Shown here piece by piece: positions 1 to 7,631 of a DNA stretch of 64,000 nucleotides. How positions within the stretch are numbered: position 1 is the first letter of the stretch; every line of letters begins with the position of its first letter. Below the pieces are notes generated by a model that saw nothing but the letters and a program-made list of their open reading frames with translations, was not told the DNA's origin and searched no databases. A program made the translations under genes and the position numbers. The stretch is from Candidatus Poribacteria bacterium (GTDB taxonomy: Bacteria; Poribacteria; WGA-4E; PCPOR2b): the NCBI GenBank assembly GCA_022822785.1, contig JAJEAL010000087.1, forward strand, positions 1 through 64,000, written 5' to 3'.

Positions 1-617
1 ATGAACTTGATTTTGTCGTTCTTGAAGGCGCGTTCCTGCATAATTTGGCTGGCGCGAAGCTGATCCCGACGGTGGACGACATAGACCTCTGACGCATACT
101 TTGTCAGGAATATCCCCTCCTCAAGCGCAGCGTCGCCACCACCGACAACGATGAGCCGTTGATCCTGGAAAAAGAATCCATCACAAGTGGCGCAGTAAGA
201 GACACCGCGTCCGCCGTACCCTTCCTCACCGGGGATGTCCAGTGTCCGCGGCGAAGCGCCGGTACAGATAATAACCGATTTGGCGAGGTATTCCTTGTCA
301 TAGGTCTTCAGGTAGAACGGATGGCGATTGAAGTCCACCTCCGTGACCATGTCAAACTTTACCTCTGTCCCAAAACGCTCGGCCTGTTTCTGCATCCCTG
401 TGATAAATTCTGCGGCTTCAGTCCCGAAGAAGCCCGGATAGTTCTCAAGGTCGAGTGTCAGCGAGAGTTGCCCACCGAGTGCGTCTCCGGTGATGAGTAG
501 CGGCTCCAGCATGGCCCGCGAGGTGTAAACCCCTGCGGCGAAACCCGCCGTGCCGCCACCGATAATGACAACATTACGCTCTTCCAAACCACCGTTTCCG
601 TTTTTTACCTCCGCCAT
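1..617 (-). CDS. trxB: Thioredoxin reductase, partial (N-terminal 205 codons)
   Basis: The gene runs off the left edge, so only the N-terminal part is visible. It is a flavoprotein that passes electrons from NADPH to thioredoxin in the cytoplasm. The translated start shows the FAD-binding Gly motif (VVIIGGGTAG, residues 16-25), the redox-active CATC followed by DGFF (142-145), and the NADPH-binding motif VVGGGDA (157-163), all in the order and spacing of bacterial TrxB. ATG at 617 is chosen because AAAGGAG lies 6-7 bases upstream. Its start overlaps the 3' end of the upstream glutaredoxin gene by 44 bases, so the two are probably translated from one transcript as a thiol-redox pair. The fold is certain; the C-terminal half cannot be checked. 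Confidence 0.95.
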   Translation of the reverse strand, partial: MAEVKNGNGGLEERNVVIIGGGTAGFAAGVYTSRAMLEPLLITGDALGGQLSLTLDLENYPGFFGTEAAEFITGMQKQAERFGTEVKFDMVTEVDFNRHPFYLKTYDKEYLAKSVIICTGASPRTLDIPGEEGYGGRGVSYCATCDGFFFQDQRLIVVGGGDAALEEGIFLTKYASEVYVVHRRDQLRASQIMQERAFKNDKIKF

Positions 618-882
618 CTGTTTCTCCTTTTATGTTGAAAATTTCGTTCAGTTTCCCTGATTGCATAAGTTCCGCTAAATCATCGTCGTCGCCAATATGT
701 TGATCATCTATAAAGATTTGCGGTACATCACGGCGACCGGTTAGCTGCTCAATTTCATCGCGCATCGAGGGATCCCCTTTGATGTTGATCTCTTCAAATT
801 CGATCCCCAATCTGTCAAGGATATCTTTCGCCTTGTAGCAGTACGGGCAAAAACTGGTTGTATACATCTTAACGTTCGGCAT
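574..882 (-). CDS. grxC: Glutaredoxin (Grx3-like, dithiol CPYC)
   Basis: This small thiol-disulfide oxidoreductase of 102 residues has the dithiol active site CPYC at residues 12-15, a cis-proline segment DVPQIFI in the middle, and the following HIGDDDDL segment, where most glutaredoxins have GG or GC. Bacterial Grx3 is usually about 80-90 residues. The extra length is a C-terminal basic, Gly-rich tail (GGGKKRKRWFGRA) that looks like a late extension reading into the start of trxB. The gene lies directly upstream of trxB and overlaps it, which suggests it may be reduced by that reductase or act in the same redox circuit. That partnership is inferred from position only. Confidence 0.9.
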   Translation of the reverse strand: MPNVKMYTTSFCPYCYKAKDILDRLGIEFEEINIKGDPSMRDEIEQLTGRRDVPQIFIDDQHIGDDDDLAELMQSGKLNEIFNIKGETDGGGKKRKRWFGRA

Positions 883-951
883 CTATTGATTCCTCTCTTT
901 GTTACTTTCAATCAGACAACTACCAAGACTTATGTTAATAGATCGGACAAC

Positions 952-985
952 AGAAACCGAGTTTTTTCTTGAAAACTCGGTTTCT
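952..985. repeat. Repeat E copy 1: perfect 34-bp hairpin
   Basis: Perfect inverted repeat with 14-bp arms starting AGAAACCGAGTTTT and a 6-base loop TTCTTG. The identical 34 bases occur again at 15646-15679, so this is a dispersed palindromic repeat and not only a local terminator. It lies upstream of the glutaredoxin gene. Confidence 0.85.
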
Positions 986-1006
986 CTTTATGCTTTGCAC
1001 TTTCTT

Positions 1007-1191
1007 TAGGACTTACGCAGTTGAACGCTCAAAGCCTCATAATTTGGTGATTTATTACTGAATAACACGACTCGTAATACCTGATGAATTGCACAGCTAC
1101 AGTAAATCCGTAGGTTTGTAGTAGGGCGATTTATCGCCCGTCCGGACGCGGGTTGAATTGCGCTACTACAAACTGAACTGCGTAACTCCTA
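1007..1191. repeat. Repeat A copy 1: MITE-like element, 185 bp
   Basis: The ends are inverted repeats: TAGGACTTACGCAGTTGAAC at the left and the complement of TAGGAGTTACGCAGTTCAGT at the right. The interior has a nested hairpin around GGGCGATTTATCGCCC and the segment TTTGTAGTAG, which reappears inverted near the right end. There is no ORF. Related elements are at 6440-6649, 13277-13427 and 44737-44826. The ends read TA...TA, which would fit insertion at TA. Confidence 0.8.
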
Positions 1192-1272
1192 TTTCTTTTT
1201 AGATGGGCTTTTTCTTTTTATCCCGTTAATCCTTACATCCTGAAAATCCTGATTCAGACTATTCACCCGTGA

Positions 1273-2091
1273 TCAATACCGTCTTTCCCAATGCCAGCTA
1301 TCACTTCCAGAAATAAGCGGCTTAATATCCTCAGGCAAAGTTTCGACAAATTCAGGGCTGACCTCGTTGCCGGGCCACTCACGCACCATCGGTGGGGTAT
1401 AGCCAGCGACTAAGATTGTACGCTCCTGGTCGCTGCGGATGGCGGTCGTGCTGTGGATGAGCGATTCCGGAAAGAGCAGGGTCGAACCGGCGGTCGCCTC
1501 TACCTGATAGATCAGCTTATCATCGGAAAGCGCAGCTTCGATCATCTCTTCCCGTTCCCAAGTCAGCCGGTGGCTGCCGGGGATGAAGCAGGTGCCACCA
1601 TCGTCAGGTCCCACATCGGTGAGATAGGTCAACGTCTTGACGAAAATACAATGAAATTTGCTCTGTTCGATATAAGTTCCCCACCCGTGCTGTGTCCCGC
1701 GATGGAAGCCGGTCGGGTTATAACGTCGTTTGTGGAGCTCCTCAATATCCGCATCCGGATCCCTGCGGTTGATAATCGCCTCGGTCTCCTCAAGGCGTAC
1801 CTTACCCCCGACCACCTCCTCGACAAGCGGCACCAGTTTAGGATGAGCGGCGTATGCGAGCAGGGCGGGGTCATACTCCACCAGATTGCCTAACAGCACA
1901 TGGTGTTCGCCGCGCCGATGGGCGTAGACCCGTTTGGACTCAAGATCCGGATCAGCATTCATCCGATGCAGCGCATCCTTCATCCGAGCCACTTCATCGG
2001 GGGTCAAGACGTTCTCTAGCAGCACAAAACCGTAAATGTCGAAATGCAACCGTTGTGCGGGAGTGAGGCTAACGGTTTCGGCGTTTTCCAT
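1273..2091 (-). CDS. Phytanoyl-CoA dioxygenase (PhyH)-family protein with HxG in place of HxD
   Basis: This 272-residue protein has the double-stranded beta-helix pattern of the PhyH family of Fe(II)/2-oxoglutarate oxygenases: the core GGTCFIPGSH (about residues 165-174), the distal iron ligand His213 in SLIHST, and Arg224, 11 residues later, which fits the 2-oxoglutarate-binding arginine. The usual proximal HxD motif is absent. At the expected place the sequence reads FHRGT (H130-R-G132), so the carboxylate ligand is replaced by glycine. In known Fe/2OG halogenases that change opens a site for chloride, but it also occurs in inactive members, so the activity is unknown. The substrate cannot be predicted. 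No operon partner is obvious. Confidence 0.85.
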   Translation of the reverse strand: MENAETVSLTPAQRLHFDIYGFVLLENVLTPDEVARMKDALHRMNADPDLESKRVYAHRRGEHHVLLGNLVEYDPALLAYAAHPKLVPLVEEVVGGKVRLEETEAIINRRDPDADIEELHKRRYNPTGFHRGTQHGWGTYIEQSKFHCIFVKTLTYLTDVGPDDGGTCFIPGSHRLTWEREEMIEAALSDDKLIYQVEATAGSTLLFPESLIHSTTAIRSDQERTILVAGYTPPMVREWPGNEVSPEFVETLPEDIKPLISGSDSWHWERRY

Positions 2092-2224
2092 GCAAATAAA
2101 TCCTTTCGTATTATAAATTGGTCATGGAGTTTGAATTCACTCGGATTTCAATATCGTTTTCCAATCCTTTGAATAAAGAAAACAGAAAATGGATAGAAGA
2201 GCCCTTCAATGAGAGAAAGCATAG

Positions 2225-2575
2225 CTACAAAGGCAAGTACCGTATCTGTCCTTCCCATTCGTTATCAAGACTGTATTCCGCCAGCAGCAGGATATCTTCG
2301 ATGGCGCGGCCGATTGATATATCAGGAGAGACTTCAAACACTCCCGGCATTGATTGACCTGCATCAACGCGCTCGTAGGCGTATTGTGTGATTGTTCTAA
2401 CATCGTGTGTAAGTAATACTCGTTCCTCCTGCGCTGCCCATTCAAGCACTGTTTGGTCATCTGCTCCAGACAAACCAATATCCTGAATACGGACAATATC
2501 CAAATCTGGCTTTCGATGCAACAATCCACGTACAATCCTATTATTGAAATTTTCATCAGCAGCTAGCCGCAACAT
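2225..2575 (-). CDS. DUF5615 PIN-like protein, putative toxin
   Basis: This 116-residue protein matches the DUF5615 pattern: an N-terminal acidic motif LAADENF, the central GLSGADDQTVLEWAAQEE, and LLTHD, which places several acidic residues as in the PIN nuclease fold. Such proteins are usually encoded just downstream of a DUF433 protein and are regarded as VapC-like toxins, presumed RNases, though few have been tested. Here the start codon lies inside the 3' end of the DUF433 gene (20-base overlap), which fits translational coupling and co-expression as one module. Confidence 0.85.
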   Translation of the reverse strand: MLRLAADENFNNRIVRGLLHRKPDLDIVRIQDIGLSGADDQTVLEWAAQEERVLLTHDVRTITQYAYERVDAGQSMPGVFEVSPDISIGRAIEDILLLAEYSLDNEWEGQIRYLPL

Positions 2576-2909
2576 CAGTCTCCTGCTTGGTACGTCGAGC
2601 TAAAAGACGGTCACGCACACCGTTCGGATCAAATCGAGATTCATTTTGCTTGCGTATGTTGTCCGCAGCCTTTTGCCGGCGTTGCAAATAAGATTCGACC
2701 GCCTCACGTCGTCGCAGGTAGTATGCAATCACGGCATATACATCGGCTAGATGGAGAGAAGGATACTGATGCGTAATCTCTTCAGCGGTTGCGCCTTGAC
2801 TAAACGCGGCTACAATCGTATCGAGCGTTATACGGGTCCCACCAACGCGAACAACGCCGTCAGCATCTGTCTCTAGTGGGATTGGCTCGGATTTAATTAA
2901 AAGCGACAT
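2556..2909 (-). CDS. DUF433 protein, putative antitoxin
   Basis: This 117-residue protein has the DUF433 core: RVGGTRITLDTIVAAFSQG, then TAEEITHQYPSL and DVYAVIAYYLRRREAVE, a helix-turn-helix-like fold common in antitoxins. ATG at 2909 is preferred over the longer upstream reading (2957) because GAGG stands about 9 bases before it and family members begin close to this point. The basic C-terminal part (RLLARRTKQE) could contact the partner. It is followed by the DUF5615 gene with a 20-base overlap. Antitoxin function is inferred from the pairing and is not shown for this protein. Confidence 0.82.
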   Translation of the reverse strand: MSLLIKSEPIPLETDADGVVRVGGTRITLDTIVAAFSQGATAEEITHQYPSLHLADVYAVIAYYLRRREAVESYLQRRQKAADNIRKQNESRFDPNGVRDRLLARRTKQETDVAASC

Positions 2910-2963
2910 ATCATTACCTCCACAAATACGTGCATTTCGACTTTTGAATTCACGCATTATGCT

Positions 2964-5900
2964 TCACTTTGCGAGGAATTCATAATACTGATCAACCATG
3001 CTCCGGTATTCAGGCGGCACATCCTCTTTAAGCACCTGTGCGAGTTGCTTCTTTTCCTGAATCGTAGTGAGGCGTTCTTCAATTGCTCGCTCAAGTTTCC
3101 TGAGTTCGCGCAGAGAAAAATCGTAGACGGGAAACGGTGCTCTCCGGGTGCCCGGACGATTGTTCATGGCACGGATCGCGTCAAGCCAGAGCTCTCTGAG
3201 TTCACGGTCTGACTCCGCACCGCCCACCTGTGCGCTCTCATCCCCTTGTCCCTCGCCTTGTCCCTGTGCCTCCATTGCCGCTTGGGCGCGCTCCTGTATC
3301 TGTTCCTGCTGCTCAGACAACTGTTGCTGCCGGGCTTCTTGTTCAGGCGTTAGCGGCGTTTCTTGGTTGTCCATCGCCTCAAGCTCACGTTGGATATCCT
3401 CCATCTGGGCTTGCCAACTCTCAATCTGGTCCAACGCTGCGTCGAGTCGCTCCTCCTCAGTCTCCGCTAGATTTGTCCGCGCTTGCTGGAGGTCATTTCG
3501 TGCCTCTAAGAGGGTGTCGAGCACCTCCTGCTGCTCCCACTCTGAGGATTGGAAGTTCCGCCACTGTAATGCCCGCTGCGCGTCCTCCATATTTTCAGAC
3601 ACCTGCTCCTCGATAATACGACGATTTGCGTCCGCAACGTTTCGTGCCGCTTCCGGTTCATCCTCGCTCAGTGCCTCGCGCAGGTTCGAGAGATTCCGTT
3701 GCAACCGCTCGAGGTCTCGACGCAGGAACCGCTGTTGATTCGCCAACTCAGAAGCATTCCGTAGATCTTCAACTCCCATGTTGTTCTGTCGGTCTTCTTC
3801 CACAAGGGTTTCTGTCTGTTCCCGGACCTCCGACTGGTCAGCCATAAGTTGGTCGAGCGCTTCCGTCACATCCTCAAGCGCTTGATCGGTATATTGTGCG
3901 GCGACCTTCTCAAGGTCCTCGATTGCCTGCTGAAGGTTTTCTTCCGCTTTCTGCCCTTTCGCAGCGCCCATCTGCGGCTGTCCATCCCTCATGCTCTCTG
4001 ACGCTGCCTGCATATTCTCAGATGCCTGCTGCAGCGCTTCGCCCGCCTGAGTCATACGCTGCCCAGTATTGCCCTCGCCAGCACCTTGCCCGGAGGACTG
4101 TCCCATCTGTTGCGCTTGCTCTGCCATCTGCTGAGCTTGTCCCGCTAGCTGTTGCTCCCGCTGGCTATTTTGCTGCATCTCTCGCTGTGAAGGCTGCCCC
4201 TCCCGCGCTAGCTGTTGGCTCTGCTCCGTGAGTTGTTCCTGTTGAGAGAGCATATCTCTCGCTTGATCCAATAGCTCCTGCGTCCCCTCGCGCATCTGCT
4301 CATCTAATTCGTTTTCATCCTGCTCAATGGTGTCTTGGAGATCCTCCATATCCATCTCTATATTATCAGCAGCTGCTTGGCTGCCGCCCAATCGCATCTG
4401 TGTCAACACCTTGTCCAACTCCATCATGGCTTTGGTAAGGAGTTCGAGAGCGTCCTGTTCGTGCGGAAGTGCTGCTTTCGGCTTGACGGCATGGAGTTCA
4501 CCGCTCGCTTCACCCATCTTGGCGACAGCTTCCTCCAAATTCATCAACATCTCGGGATCTACATTCGCATCGCGCATCGACATACTCAACTCATCGGTCA
4601 CCCGCTGCGTTTTATCTTTAAGCTGGTTTTGCTCATCGCCTATCTTTCTGACAGCAGCTTGATAATCCTCTGTCATCGGGGACGGACGTGAGTGGAGGTG
4701 CTTCCATGTGTTCTTGATAATTGTCCGTTGATCCGCGATTAGGTTCGGGAAAGGTTGCCCCTCTTGTGCTTGCTGCCCCTCTGCATCCATCTGCATAAAC
4801 CGTTCATTGAATGGGCGTACCTCAATGAAATAGAGTTCAGAGGTGCCGGTCCCTGGGCCCGTCCGCGTATTGTTATCGGTGGCTAGAGCATAGTACGAGA
4901 TAAGTTCCCCCGGCTCCACATCGAGCTCTTCGAGATAGAAAACGTAGGCACCGGAGATTACCTTTTTCTCTTCAACCTCGACGGTCTCCGCGTCCAACAC
5001 TTGCGGTTCACCCGATCCGATACTGTACATCAGCGTCAGGTTTTCAACACCGTAATCGTCCACCGCTTCCGCAACGACTTTGACCTCTTCAAGCTTTGTG
5101 GCTTTGATATCCCTACCCGGCTCTCTGATAACGACCTCAGGCGGTTCATCGGGGAGGGCGGTAATGGTGTATTCAATCGGCACCTGGTTATTAAAGCCAT
5201 CGACGCACAGTAGTTTAACGGTATATTTCCCATCGTTCAGCACATCAAGCGTCGTGGTGAGCGTGCGCCCGTCGGAGATAAGCATGGGTATCGCATCTTG
5301 CCCGTCCACTGTGAGGGGCGCTGACTCGATGGCTTTATTCGTCGTGATGCGGATTTCTGCTTGGGACCCAGCGACAGCGCGGATGTTCCCCTCCCCTTGC
5401 TGCGTAATCGGGCTCAGTTGCGTGTATTCTGGATAGGTGTAAGTGACTTCAACGGCCGTAACTTTAGGCATGTCAAACACTTCAACCGTGTAACGCTCCG
5501 ATTCTACCCCATTCGTTGTTACATAGTATTCCATGTTTTCATTGATGTTGAAGATTTCGTAGCCAAACCTACCCTTTTCGCCCTCGATTTGAATCATATC
5601 AATTTCTTGATACCCCTTCTGTTTCCCCTCGCTTGCGGGGGGAAGGGGGGTGGTGCCAGCACCTGAATCTTCCTTTGTATAAATGAGCCGCGCTTTATCG
5701 GCAGCTTTGCCGGTCACTGCGGCATTAATAGCGAGACTTCGACCCCGTAAAATACGAGCGCTCCCCGGTTCAACGGTCAGCTTTGTCGTAAACACCGGCT
5801 CGGTCTTTTCCCAAGGACTCAATATGCGATTCAGAGAAGTGTTAAGCTCGGTCGGAAAAACCGTGGCTATAAGCACACATCCGGCAAGCACTGCGACCGC

Positions 5901-6368
5901 GATACCGATGCGTTTGCGCTTTTCCCTTTTATCAACCGTTGCTTTGAAATCGATCCCCTCGGTCCGTTCCACAGCATCTGTAACCAGCCGCTGCAACAGA
6001 TGCGATCTAAGCGGGTCTTCAGTTTCCGTCTCACCGAATTGGAGAGCGCTGACGAGGCGATCTTCGAGATCACGATGTTTCCGCTCGACATTGAGCGCGA
6101 CATCGTGCGCCGTGAGTTGCGCTCGAAGCGGTTGAACGAGGTATCTATAAAGCAGATAGACTGCAGCTCCAACGATTCCAAGAAGAAGCGCAATACGAAC
6201 GCTGCCCGGTAGCGGCATTAACAGGTCCACAATTGTCGCCCCTGCGAGAATCGCAATCAATCCAACGAGGACAATCGCACAACCGGTCCAAAACAGTGTT
6301 CGTTTCCAAACACGGCGGGCTTCCAAGACTCTTGCTTGTAACGCTGTGTAACCTTCCCTTGCTGCCAT
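2964..6368 (-). CDS. Large DUF4175-family membrane protein with Gln-rich coiled coil
   Basis: The 1134-residue protein starts with two transmembrane helices (about residues 23-47 and 56-76), has a third near 152-172, then a long extracytoplasmic part with beta-rich Ig-like segments (about 190-520), and ends in a Gln/Glu-rich, strongly helical coiled-coil region (about 560-1080). This is the architecture of DUF4175/TIGR02302-type proteins, whose function is unknown and which are often linked to MoxR, DUF58 and vWA genes. A DUF58 gene is present at 14.7 kb but not adjacent. Residues about 235-250 (TPLPPASEG) are encoded by a GC-rich C/G-tract segment that looks like an in-frame intergenic repeat. 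RBS GGAGG precedes the ATG. Confidence 0.8.
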   Translation of the reverse strand: MAAREGYTALQARVLEARRVWKRTLFWTGCAIVLVGLIAILAGATIVDLLMPLPGSVRIALLLGIVGAAVYLLYRYLVQPLRAQLTAHDVALNVERKHRDLEDRLVSALQFGETETEDPLRSHLLQRLVTDAVERTEGIDFKATVDKREKRKRIGIAVAVLAGCVLIATVFPTELNTSLNRILSPWEKTEPVFTTKLTVEPGSARILRGRSLAINAAVTGKAADKARLIYTKEDSGAGTTPLPPASEGKQKGYQEIDMIQIEGEKGRFGYEIFNINENMEYYVTTNGVESERYTVEVFDMPKVTAVEVTYTYPEYTQLSPITQQGEGNIRAVAGSQAEIRITTNKAIESAPLTVDGQDAIPMLISDGRTLTTTLDVLNDGKYTVKLLCVDGFNNQVPIEYTITALPDEPPEVVIREPGRDIKATKLEEVKVVAEAVDDYGVENLTLMYSIGSGEPQVLDAETVEVEEKKVISGAYVFYLEELDVEPGELISYYALATDNNTRTGPGTGTSELYFIEVRPFNERFMQMDAEGQQAQEGQPFPNLIADQRTIIKNTWKHLHSRPSPMTEDYQAAVRKIGDEQNQLKDKTQRVTDELSMSMRDANVDPEMLMNLEEAVAKMGEASGELHAVKPKAALPHEQDALELLTKAMMELDKVLTQMRLGGSQAAADNIEMDMEDLQDTIEQDENELDEQMREGTQELLDQARDMLSQQEQLTEQSQQLAREGQPSQREMQQNSQREQQLAGQAQQMAEQAQQMGQSSGQGAGEGNTGQRMTQAGEALQQASENMQAASESMRDGQPQMGAAKGQKAEENLQQAIEDLEKVAAQYTDQALEDVTEALDQLMADQSEVREQTETLVEEDRQNNMGVEDLRNASELANQQRFLRRDLERLQRNLSNLREALSEDEPEAARNVADANRRIIEEQVSENMEDAQRALQWRNFQSSEWEQQEVLDTLLEARNDLQQARTNLAETEEERLDAALDQIESWQAQMEDIQRELEAMDNQETPLTPEQEARQQQLSEQQEQIQERAQAAMEAQGQGEGQGDESAQVGGAESDRELRELWLDAIRAMNNRPGTRRAPFPVYDFSLRELRKLERAIEERLTTIQEKKQLAQVLKEDVPPEYRSMVDQYYEFLAK

Positions 6369-6670
6369 TTTTTACCTCCAGTGTGAACTTACGGTTTGTG
6401 AGCAGATTAATCCGTGATGTTTCTATTTTTCAATAACTGTAGGAGTTACGCAGTTCAGTTTGTAGTAGCGCAATTCATTGCGCGTTTGGACGGGCGATAA
6501 ATCGCCCGACTACAACCCTAAGCCTTTACTGTAGTTGCCCGATTCATCGGGCGTTGGAAATTGTATACTGCGGCGATAAATCGTCGACCTACCCCCTTGA
6601 TAAGGAGGGCAGGGGGGTTGGTTTTGAACGTTCAACTGCGTAAGTCCTAAACTGTTAATCCGTAAATATA
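6369..6670. other. Gene-free stretch with repeat A copy 2
   Basis: These 302 bases upstream of the DUF4175 gene and downstream of miaA hold no ORF. Most of the stretch is repeat-A copy 2 (6440-6649). I see no clear promoter for the DUF4175 gene in the rest. Confidence 0.65.
6440..6649. repeat. Repeat A copy 2: MITE-like element, 210 bp
   Basis: The left end TAGGAGTTACGCAGTTCAGT and the right end, complement of TAGGACTTACGCAGTTGAAC, are the same two termini as copy 1 in the opposite order. The interior contains two hairpins built on GGGCGATAAATCGCCC and GCGCAATTCATTGCGC-like arms and a C/G-tract block (CCCCCTTGATAAGGAGGGC) near 6590. Confidence 0.8.
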
Positions 6671-7597
6671 TTAGACGGGATTCTTTGCTATAAGCTTATT
6701 CACAATTCCTTCCATTGATGAAAACTGGGAGATGTCTATCCATTTAATTCGTGGATCGTTCCGAAACCATGTCAACTGCCGTTTGGCGAATCGGCGGGTG
6801 TTCTGTTTTAACAGCGCGATTGCCTCATCAAACGTTCGCACCCTGTCGAGGTAGTCAATCAGTTCCTTGTATCCGAAACTCTGCATTGCGACGCAGTTAC
6901 GGGGATAACCTCGATCCAATAGCCCTTTGACCTCCTCTACTAACCCCGCCTCTACCATCCGATCCACTCGGGCTTCAATCCGTTGATAAAGTGTCTCTCG
7001 TGGCATATTCAGTCCGAATGCCCGAAATGGGTAACGCGGTTCCTCCATCTTCCACTGCTGCTGCAGGACAGAAATTGGTTTCCCTGTCAGTTCATACACC
7101 TCTAAGGCGCGAATGACTCGGACAAGGTTATTTGGGTGGACCCGATCAGCTGCCTCTGGATCGCATTGACGCAGCCGCTCATGTAAGGCGACGTTACCAT
7201 GTTCATCCGCTTCCCGTTGGAGTTTCGCCCGAATCTCCGCATCCGCGCCAGGACCGTCGAAAAGCCCATCAATAATGCTGCGAAAATATAGCCCCGCGCC
7301 ACCAACAGCCATTATCTGTTTACCCCGCTCCCGAATTTCCGCAATCGTGATATCCGCTAACCGTTGGTATTCTGCAACAGAAAAGGGTTGATCCACGCCC
7401 ACACAATCAATGAGGTGGTGGGGCACCGCACCCCGTTGGTCTGCCGTCGGCTTTGCCGTACCGATGTCCATCTCCCGATAAATCTGTCGTGAATCCAGCG
7501 ATACAATCTCGGCGTCGAGGTGCTGTGCGAGTTGAATTGCTATTTCAGTTTTACCCACAGCGGTGGGACCAACAATGCAAATCAGTGGAGATTTCAT
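6671..7597 (-). CDS. miaA: tRNA dimethylallyltransferase
   Basis: MiaA transfers a dimethylallyl group to N6 of A37 in tRNAs that read codons starting with U. The 308-residue product has the P-loop GPTAVGKT (residues 10-17), the SLDSRQIYREMDIGTAKPT segment that binds substrate, and further down HHLIDC, RKQIMAVGGAGLY and NTRRFAKRQLTWFRND, all hallmarks of the family in the normal order. Length is typical. Its neighbours (DUF4175, SUMF1) are not functionally related, and the 33-base gap to the SUMF1 gene suggests read-through from it. Identification is secure. Confidence 0.97.
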   Translation of the reverse strand: MKSPLICIVGPTAVGKTEIAIQLAQHLDAEIVSLDSRQIYREMDIGTAKPTADQRGAVPHHLIDCVGVDQPFSVAEYQRLADITIAEIRERGKQIMAVGGAGLYFRSIIDGLFDGPGADAEIRAKLQREADEHGNVALHERLRQCDPEAADRVHPNNLVRVIRALEVYELTGKPISVLQQQWKMEEPRYPFRAFGLNMPRETLYQRIEARVDRMVEAGLVEEVKGLLDRGYPRNCVAMQSFGYKELIDYLDRVRTFDEAIALLKQNTRRFAKRQLTWFRNDPRIKWIDISQFSSMEGIVNKLIAKNPV

Positions 7598-7631
7598 GGC
7601 GTAACGTGTAATGCGTTATGGGCTCGGGGAT

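Larger units (their letters stand above)
883..1272. other. Gene-free stretch made of repeats
   Basis: These 390 bases between glutaredoxin and the PhyH gene contain no credible ORF. They hold the 34-bp hairpin repeat (952-985) and repeat-A copy 1 (1007-1191). The rest is AT-rich sequence in which I see nothing. Confidence 0.7.

Noticed and set aside
2206-2556. Minus-strand 116-codon frame overlapping the DUF5615 gene
   Set aside because: It is a frame-shifted shadow of the DUF5615 gene, whose own frame carries the family motifs.
3148-3738. Long plus-strand open frames inside the DUF4175 gene
   Set aside because: They are antisense shadows of a Gln/Ser-rich coding region; their products are low-complexity Ser/Arg sequence without any motif.
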